Part shown: piece by piece, positions 58,792 to 64,000 of the stretch
Numbering within the stretch: the stretch's first letter is position 1
How the letters are laid out: each line of letters begins with the position of its first letter
Assembly: GCA_028673005.1 (NCBI GenBank)
Contig: CM054118.1
Location: forward strand, 64,289,401-64,353,400
Direction: 5' to 3'
Origin: Tanypteryx hageni
Taxonomy: Eukaryota; Arthropoda; Insecta; Odonata; Petaluridae
DNA: 64,000 nucleotides
The notes under the pieces: generated by a model
What the model saw: the letters and a program-made list of their open reading frames with translations, nothing else
What the model was told of the DNA's origin: nothing
Databases searched by the model: none
Translations under genes and position numbers: made by a program

Positions 58792-59593
58792 TGTTTTCGC
58801 TCTTTCTGTCCGTTTGTGCAATCAATTAAATTAAAATAGTAAGCATAAGACCGACATTTTCAGGACGTATGTGATCTATGACCCCATTTATCACGCCAAC
58901 AAGGATTTTGTTGAAAAAATCGGTGGGCGACAGGGGGATGCCCCCAAATTTTTAGATGAAGATTCTGAGCAAGTTCAAAATATTCACGATTTGTGTGATC
59001 TTCAATGCCATCATTCAGAAGAAGAAATTTATTTGAAAATCCGTAGGCGGTGCCTTCAAAATGTTCAAATTAAGATTCTGAGCAAGTGGTTATAGATAGA
59101 AAGTTCGAAATTTTTAATTAATTATTAAATAAATTACTTTATGTCATGTAATTATATTACTAAATTTATAAAGACTTTTAAGTTTATAATTTTAAACAAA
59201 CCTCGATAAATAAAATGCGCTTTTTAATATTGCGTCAGCAAATTAAGCTCCCATTTTTCTACCCTTGTTTTGCTCCTTCACTAAGTTACAGGCGAAACCG
59301 TCAGTGAATTAATGTTCAAATCAACACTTATTAAAAGAAAAAACAAGTTGTTTATGATAGATACATTATCCGTAATTTTTAATACATTGAGAGGCAAAGT
59401 ATTGAGATTTAGTCTAATAGTTTACACGAGTAAATTATAAGTTTCCGAGACGTGAGTAAAATGTATGATAGCGAAAATAAGTTGAACAGAGAAATATCCA
59501 AATAAATGAAACTGAAGCCTGCATTTCAACCACCCCTCTCCCCGTCTAAACTAGCCTATGCCGAGCATTCAGTAGAGAAAGACCTACAAAGCG
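58792..59593. other. Unassigned stretch
   Basis: The frame at 58871-59095 has a small internal echo (AAGATTCTGAGCAAGT at 58959 and 59074) and a GGGGGATGCCCCC palindrome, as in repeat ends. No domain is recognised. The rest is AT-rich. Confidence 0.4.
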
Positions 59594-60080
59594 GTGTATA
59601 CAAACGTCTGTGGTGGTATTTATATCGGTCAAACAGTCCGCTCGTTCCAGACGATGGTGAATGAACACCGACAGACACGAAGAACCCCACCTCCCACTTC
59701 CATCTTATCTCCAAAAATCACCAATGATCCATCGACTTGGAGTTTCTCCACTCTCAGACCAATGGATACGGACTGGACGCTTTAGAACAAACGGAGAGTG
59801 TGGCCCACGAATCCTCACTATCAGTGCTGCTCAAACAACGAGTATACCTTCCCCACACACTTCCCTCTGTTCTCCATCCACATAAGGGATTTCCGAATCA
59901 AGGATACCCGCCTTTCCCAAACCACTGGGACAACATTTCCCTAACGTCCCCTCACCGGTTTGTCTTTGTGAATACCTCAACTGTCCGTCTTCCCTCTCAT
60001 CTCCATCCCATCCTTCTTACAACACCCTCCATCTATCCAAGTTTGTTCTTCCGTCGTCCACTCGCAATATTTTCTGCATA
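59594..60080 (+). pseudogene. GIY-YIG nuclease remnant, Penelope-like element
   Basis: The translation from about 59594 includes YTNVCGGIYIGQTVRSFQTM then VNEHRQT. GIYIGQT..RSF....EH is the GIY-YIG endonuclease core carried at the C-terminus of Penelope-like retroelements (usual form YxxxCxxxYIGQTxRSFxxRxxEH). After a frameshift, NGYGLDALEQTESVAHESS in the third frame resembles the following leucine/glutamine-rich end of the domain. The reverse transcriptase part is absent and the frame is broken at least once. Repeat F, at 60520, may be the 3' region of the same element family. Confidence 0.65.
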
Positions 60081-60519
60081 ACCGTAAAATTTTAAGGTTA
60101 AGGAGTCATTTTTACTTTTCTATCCATTTTACCGTAGTACCCACCATAATTTATTTATCGTATATTCGATGTTCACCCGCTTAAGGTAATCTGACGATAC
60201 CTGTGTAAGGTGAAACCCAGTTCTTAAGTTTGATAACGACAAGCGGAATTTCAGCAACGTTACTGTTTGTTTAATTTAAAATAAATCTAATGAAGTAGTT
60301 AAAGATTTAGCTTTATAATAGATGCGTTTGATAAAACCAATAGAAAATAGGAACAAAAACAGCACAGTTTTCTAAAAAAGAATGTTTGTACTATCGACGG
60401 AAAAAAATTTCGTAAATAGCAAAGAAGAGGAAATATGCTGTTTCCAGATAGGTGAAGTTTAGGAATAAGCACTTAAACGTAAAAAAATGAAAAAAATATT
60501 TGTGTTAATTTACCGGAAG
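60081..60519. other. Unassigned AT-rich spacer
   Basis: No gene; possibly 3' sequence of the Penelope-like remnant. Confidence 0.35.
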
Positions 60520-60690
60520 TAGGTTCTAGATAGGGGACAGCTGCATTGTATCCAAAATGCACATCTGATTTTTTATAACGTTGTGGCTGTTGGAGATACC
60601 AGAGTACATTTTCTGATTTTTTATATCTGTGCTTATTCTTAAATTTGTTTTCAGCCATAAGACGAGCTTGATAATTCTCTAGCGAATTGA
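60520..60690 (+). repeat. Repeat F, longest copy
   Basis: CAGCTGCATTGTATCCAAAA, TGCACATCTGATTTTTTATA, GTGGCTGTTGGAGATACCAG and CAGCCATAAGACGAGCTTGA match 20995-21180 in order. The minus frame at 60658-60473 is an artefact. Confidence 0.65.
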
Positions 60691-62081
60691 TGAGGGGAAG
60701 AGAAGTTAGATAGATTCGGAGGGTAAAGTATCGACGAGAAAAATGTGTAGTTAGACAGAAATTGAAAATACTATCTTAATTAGTCCATAAATGGTTAAGA
60801 AAAATAAATTACTTATAGGAAAAAATAATTCCATTCATTATTTTAATTAGGTATTACAAGGATATTCCAATTTAAATTAAATAAAAAATACAAATGTAGA
60901 CAAAAATGAGATTGCTATCGTTAATTAAACTGTGATCCCGTCAGTTGCAACAATATACGACATAATTTCAAGAATAATTTAAACGTATTATGGGCATATC
61001 TTACGGCGTGAATATCCAACAAAACCCAGTTTAAAATACAAAATTACGGAATATTCCAATTCATGAATAGAATAATAAATTTCTACCGGAGAATGTTTAC
61101 AGCTCGAAAGTCCTGTTTAAAATGTTAATCGGCAACGGAGACAAACTCGAAAAGAATCAAAACGAAACTTTCCGGGATACATGGTCTCGAAGGCCACGAA
61201 AGAACTATATTGCGCAGCAAAGCGCGACGAATTTTGTTTGTTTGCGCCATCGAAAGACCCGTTACGGTCGAGAATTATTTGAGGATCCGATGTAAAAAAA
61301 CTTGGAATCGGATGAGGGCAGCGGAAATCGGGATGTCGATACATAATTCTAGTTCTCAGTCCCAAAGGAAAAAATCCCCGATGGATGATGTAGGCGAGCG
61401 ATTGCGATACGTCTGCGCCATTACGACGAAGGACAAGGCAATTAATCAGCCGACCGTGAAAAGCACAACTTTGCTTTTCCCTCCGCCAACGAATAAATGA
61501 CGAAACCTGAAAATTACTATCCGAATGGGTATTTGTAGTAGGCGCGGGTTTTTTCGTCGTTGTTTATGGATAGAGATATTTGGGGCATTGCTGCGATGCG
61601 GAGAGCGGCTCCGATCCTGCGATCGGAACGGGACAAAGGACGTACGGAGGCCGCCGCAGCCGACGTTCACGCCCCGCAGATCGCCTTCGTACTCGAGCGC
61701 GTACCATCCAACCGGCCATGGCTCCATCCGAGCGCTCTTGTCGCAGCTAATCCACGGAAAAATATCACCGTCCGACAGTCATTTCCCCTCGCTCTCTTTC
61801 CCCTCACTCCCTTCTCCCTCCCCTTCCACTCACTCTCTCCCTCCTCTCAATGCTCCATCCTCCTCACCTCCGAAGACCTTCGACCCGATTCGCTCTTTCA
61901 TATCCCCCACAAATCCACGCCCGGAAAAAAAAAACTCGGGTCGCCGTTGACGCCCTCCTTTCCCTTTCCTGCTAAACAATTGCCGCGTGCAATGCGACGT
62001 CTATCGCGCGACCATCGTCATCCATTCATTCGCGAGTCCTCTTACCTTTCGGCTGCGGCCCTGAGTGGGTGACAATCGCGG
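60691..62081. other. Unassigned stretch with CpG-rich pocket
   Basis: 61100-62080 is GC- and CpG-rich and open in overlapping frames on both strands (up to 170 codons at 61560-62072). The frames contain pyrimidine-derived serine/proline/leucine runs, and I recognise no domain. A promoter-like island or an uncalled exon is possible. Confidence 0.4.
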
Positions 62082-62265
62082 GCCTCGGGGCTGTGGTGGT
62101 TGGAGATTATCTGCTCGGCCCATGCCGAAAGGTCGCGGGGTCGAATCCTGCCGTGAGGCATGCACGTCGACGCTCTTCTTTGCGGCTGTTGACAGGCTCG
62201 GCGTAAATCAAAATCTCGAGCGCTGCAATAGAGTCAGTGCGGGTGAATAAATTGTTGCTTTGTGC
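62082..62265 (+). mobile_element. tRNA-derived SINE-like element
   Basis: GGGTCGAATCC at about 62139 is a pol III B box within a five-pair stem (GCGGG/CCTGC). GCCTCGG at 62082 pairs with CGTGAGGC at 62152-62159 as an acceptor-like stem, giving a tRNA-sized span of 78 nt. The expected anticodon arm is replaced by a tight CGGCCCATGCCG hairpin, and no normal D arm forms. It is therefore a tRNA-like head rather than a functional tRNA. A non-tRNA body follows to about 62265. Confidence 0.5.
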
Positions 62266-64000
62266 GGCATCGCCACTCCTCTTTACCTCCAATCCCTCAC
62301 CTGGACATTTCATTTCCTCCCCTTTTCAATAGCCTACACCCATCAATTCTCCCGTCCCTTTCCCGGATAATTAATTAATGCGATCCTTCGCTCTCTTGCT
62401 CCACTCGGCGTCACCTCGTTTGTCTTATTCCCCTCTAAAATCTCATTGAAATCCCATCTTAAATTTTCGAGGCTCAGATTTTCACCTGCCTCTTTACAAC
62501 CTTCTCTATAAATTTGCCACAAAGAAAAGTATCCCGAGTTATAATGTTCATTAATATTTTCGCATGCGATATCAATCTTTCCCCTCCTAAGGCAATCTTG
62601 CCTTCATCCTTGCTCGGCATCATTGGTAGCCATGAGGACAAAACCAATGCATCGCGATACTGGTTTTGTGATCTAGTTATATCGAAAATACGGATATTTT
62701 CGTTCGTTTTCATTATTGCGGAAGTTTTATAATTTAGCGAATGGTGATTCCATGATCTCATTCAGATGTTTTATCGTCTTTTATTGATCAATTACCCAAG
62801 CATAAGTAAGAATGCTTGAATTTTTCCTAAACGCAGCCATTTTTGTATATTTTTTGCCTGGAAATCAGTCTAAACATACACGGTCTAACAATAAAAATAG
62901 AAGATCCTATACTACATTATATAAAATCTATACCTGTGAAACGATTCTAATTTAATTTCATCATGTTAAAATATGCGGTAAAAGAGGTAATGATTTGTTT
63001 TTGGTGGATGATGATTACATTACGTTAACTTGTAACTAAGTAAAATCTCCGTGTTAACATAAATTGTATCATTCGTTTGTTATTTACATGGTATTCTTAA
63101 ATGAGAGCAGTTATGGGCTTCAAATTTGCACTTAAGAATGATCGTTAAACATATTTTAACGTGTACAAATTAAATTAGAATCGTCCCACAACTACATATG
63201 GTATAGGATCTCCTTTTTTATTGGCAGACTCCGTAGATTTTCTTTCAAGATTTCTTATTCCAAACTTCCTTAGCTTTTACACCAGAACATTACATAGCCC
63301 TCGAAATTTCTATGACCGAATATATCCATCGGAAGTCGCCTAAATGGTGCCTAAAGAACTTTCTTGCGTGTTTTCCAGCACCCAAGTGAGAATTCGGTGA
63401 GATCAGAGGTCTCTCCGACTGTCCCAGTCGATTAGTCTGTTAATTGAAGTGGCGAAGACGTCGAAATTTCAAATGGAATTAACGAACACGATTGATCTAT
63501 TTAAAAGATATGTGCGCGTGTGTTTGATGACGAATTAGCCTCTTAGACTTTTATCGAAAAGATTTTTGCGTTGCTTTTTAGGGCGAACTTCTCAAAAGCA
63601 GTTTTTGAAGATCAAGTGCTTCAATTCACAAATTCATTACCGAATTAATCTTACGACTTGAACCTAAAATATGACGATTACGATCTCTTTGCCTCACGAT
63701 ACAGGAGGAGAACAAATAGTCTCTGAGGTCTATTCAAATCGGAAAGAAACTTCTGATTGAATACATATGCTAGAAGAAAAGCAACTACCTAATCCTAGCA
63801 TTTCAATTTATGTCAGTTTTGGTATCTTTCGGGTTTTTCTTCTGTATGTGTTCCCAATGCTCTCAAGACGGGGCGCGTACCTCGAGAAACACTGCAATAG
63901 ATTATCCAGGCAATCCATCTAACAATAATACGCTTAATTATCGCTGCGGGAGTAATCCAAAATCGTTTAATAGCAGTTTTACTATCGCGAGTTATTTTCG
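62266..64000. other. Unassigned AT-rich stretch to window end
   Basis: No gene recognised. The frames at 62474-62761 (minus) and 62514-62732 (plus) overlap each other and have no domain. Confidence 0.45.

Noticed and set aside
61560..62072. 170-codon frame as a possible gene
   Set aside because: Two plus frames and a minus frame are open over the same CpG-rich DNA, the protein has pyrimidine-derived runs, and no family is recognisable.
62082..62159. Functional tRNA gene
   Set aside because: There is no seven-base anticodon loop and no D arm; called SINE-like instead.
1..64000. CRISPR array, prophage, operon or defence island
   Set aside because: No regularly spaced identical repeats with unique spacers, no prokaryotic gene packing, and decayed eukaryotic LINE, hAT and Penelope-like sequence throughout.

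Overview
This window looks like non-coding nuclear DNA from an arthropod, most probably an insect. It is AT-rich, has no long conserved open reading frame, and is dominated by decayed transposable elements: LINE 3' ends, hAT-type non-autonomous DNA elements, a Penelope-like fragment, and simple TA, GA and CT tracts. No bacterial, organellar or viral gene organisation is visible. I cannot name the species from sequence alone. Family names below (Repeat A to G) are my own labels for sequences that recur inside this window.

Layout. 0-4.2 kb: Repeat A pieces, a foldback MITE with TAAGGTGCGTTTACAC ends, and two LINE C-terminal remnants on opposite strands that abut. 4.2-11.3 kb: mostly unassigned, with a Repeat G copy, a 203-bp hAT-like element with a perfect 8-bp target duplication, and a 300-bp TATATTG-type array. 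11.3-14.5 kb: LINE remnants, a hAT-like element inside one of them, a Repeat C copy, and a 990-bp hAT-like element with a perfect 8-bp duplication. 14.5-31 kb: mostly unassigned. It contains one short GC-rich candidate exon on the minus strand (18070-18194), purine minisatellites, Repeat B flanked by inverted Repeat F pieces, a LINE 3' tail, a pogo-like MITE, and a second Repeat G copy split by a MITE. 31-36 kb: a LINE copy that has lost its reverse transcriptase core, then two more LINE tails next to purine tracts. 39-45.3 kb: the richest part, with six of the eight Repeat A segments (an inverted pair around Repeat C, a head-to-tail tandem) and a decayed tandem array of about 145 bp period. 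45.3-64 kb: mostly unassigned, with two hAT-like elements, a pyrimidine tract, the second Repeat B, a GIY-YIG (Penelope-like) remnant and a tRNA-like SINE head.

The genes do not form a working system. Every recognisable coding stretch is a broken retroelement fragment, and the only host-gene candidate is a 125-bp exon of unknown function. The most distinctive object is Repeat A. It is a roughly 540-720 bp family with inverted ACTTTCTCCATA ends that carries, near one end, a fossil of about 34 residues from a LINE endonuclease. It builds inverted and tandem arrangements here. I found nothing that looks like a new cellular or defence system.
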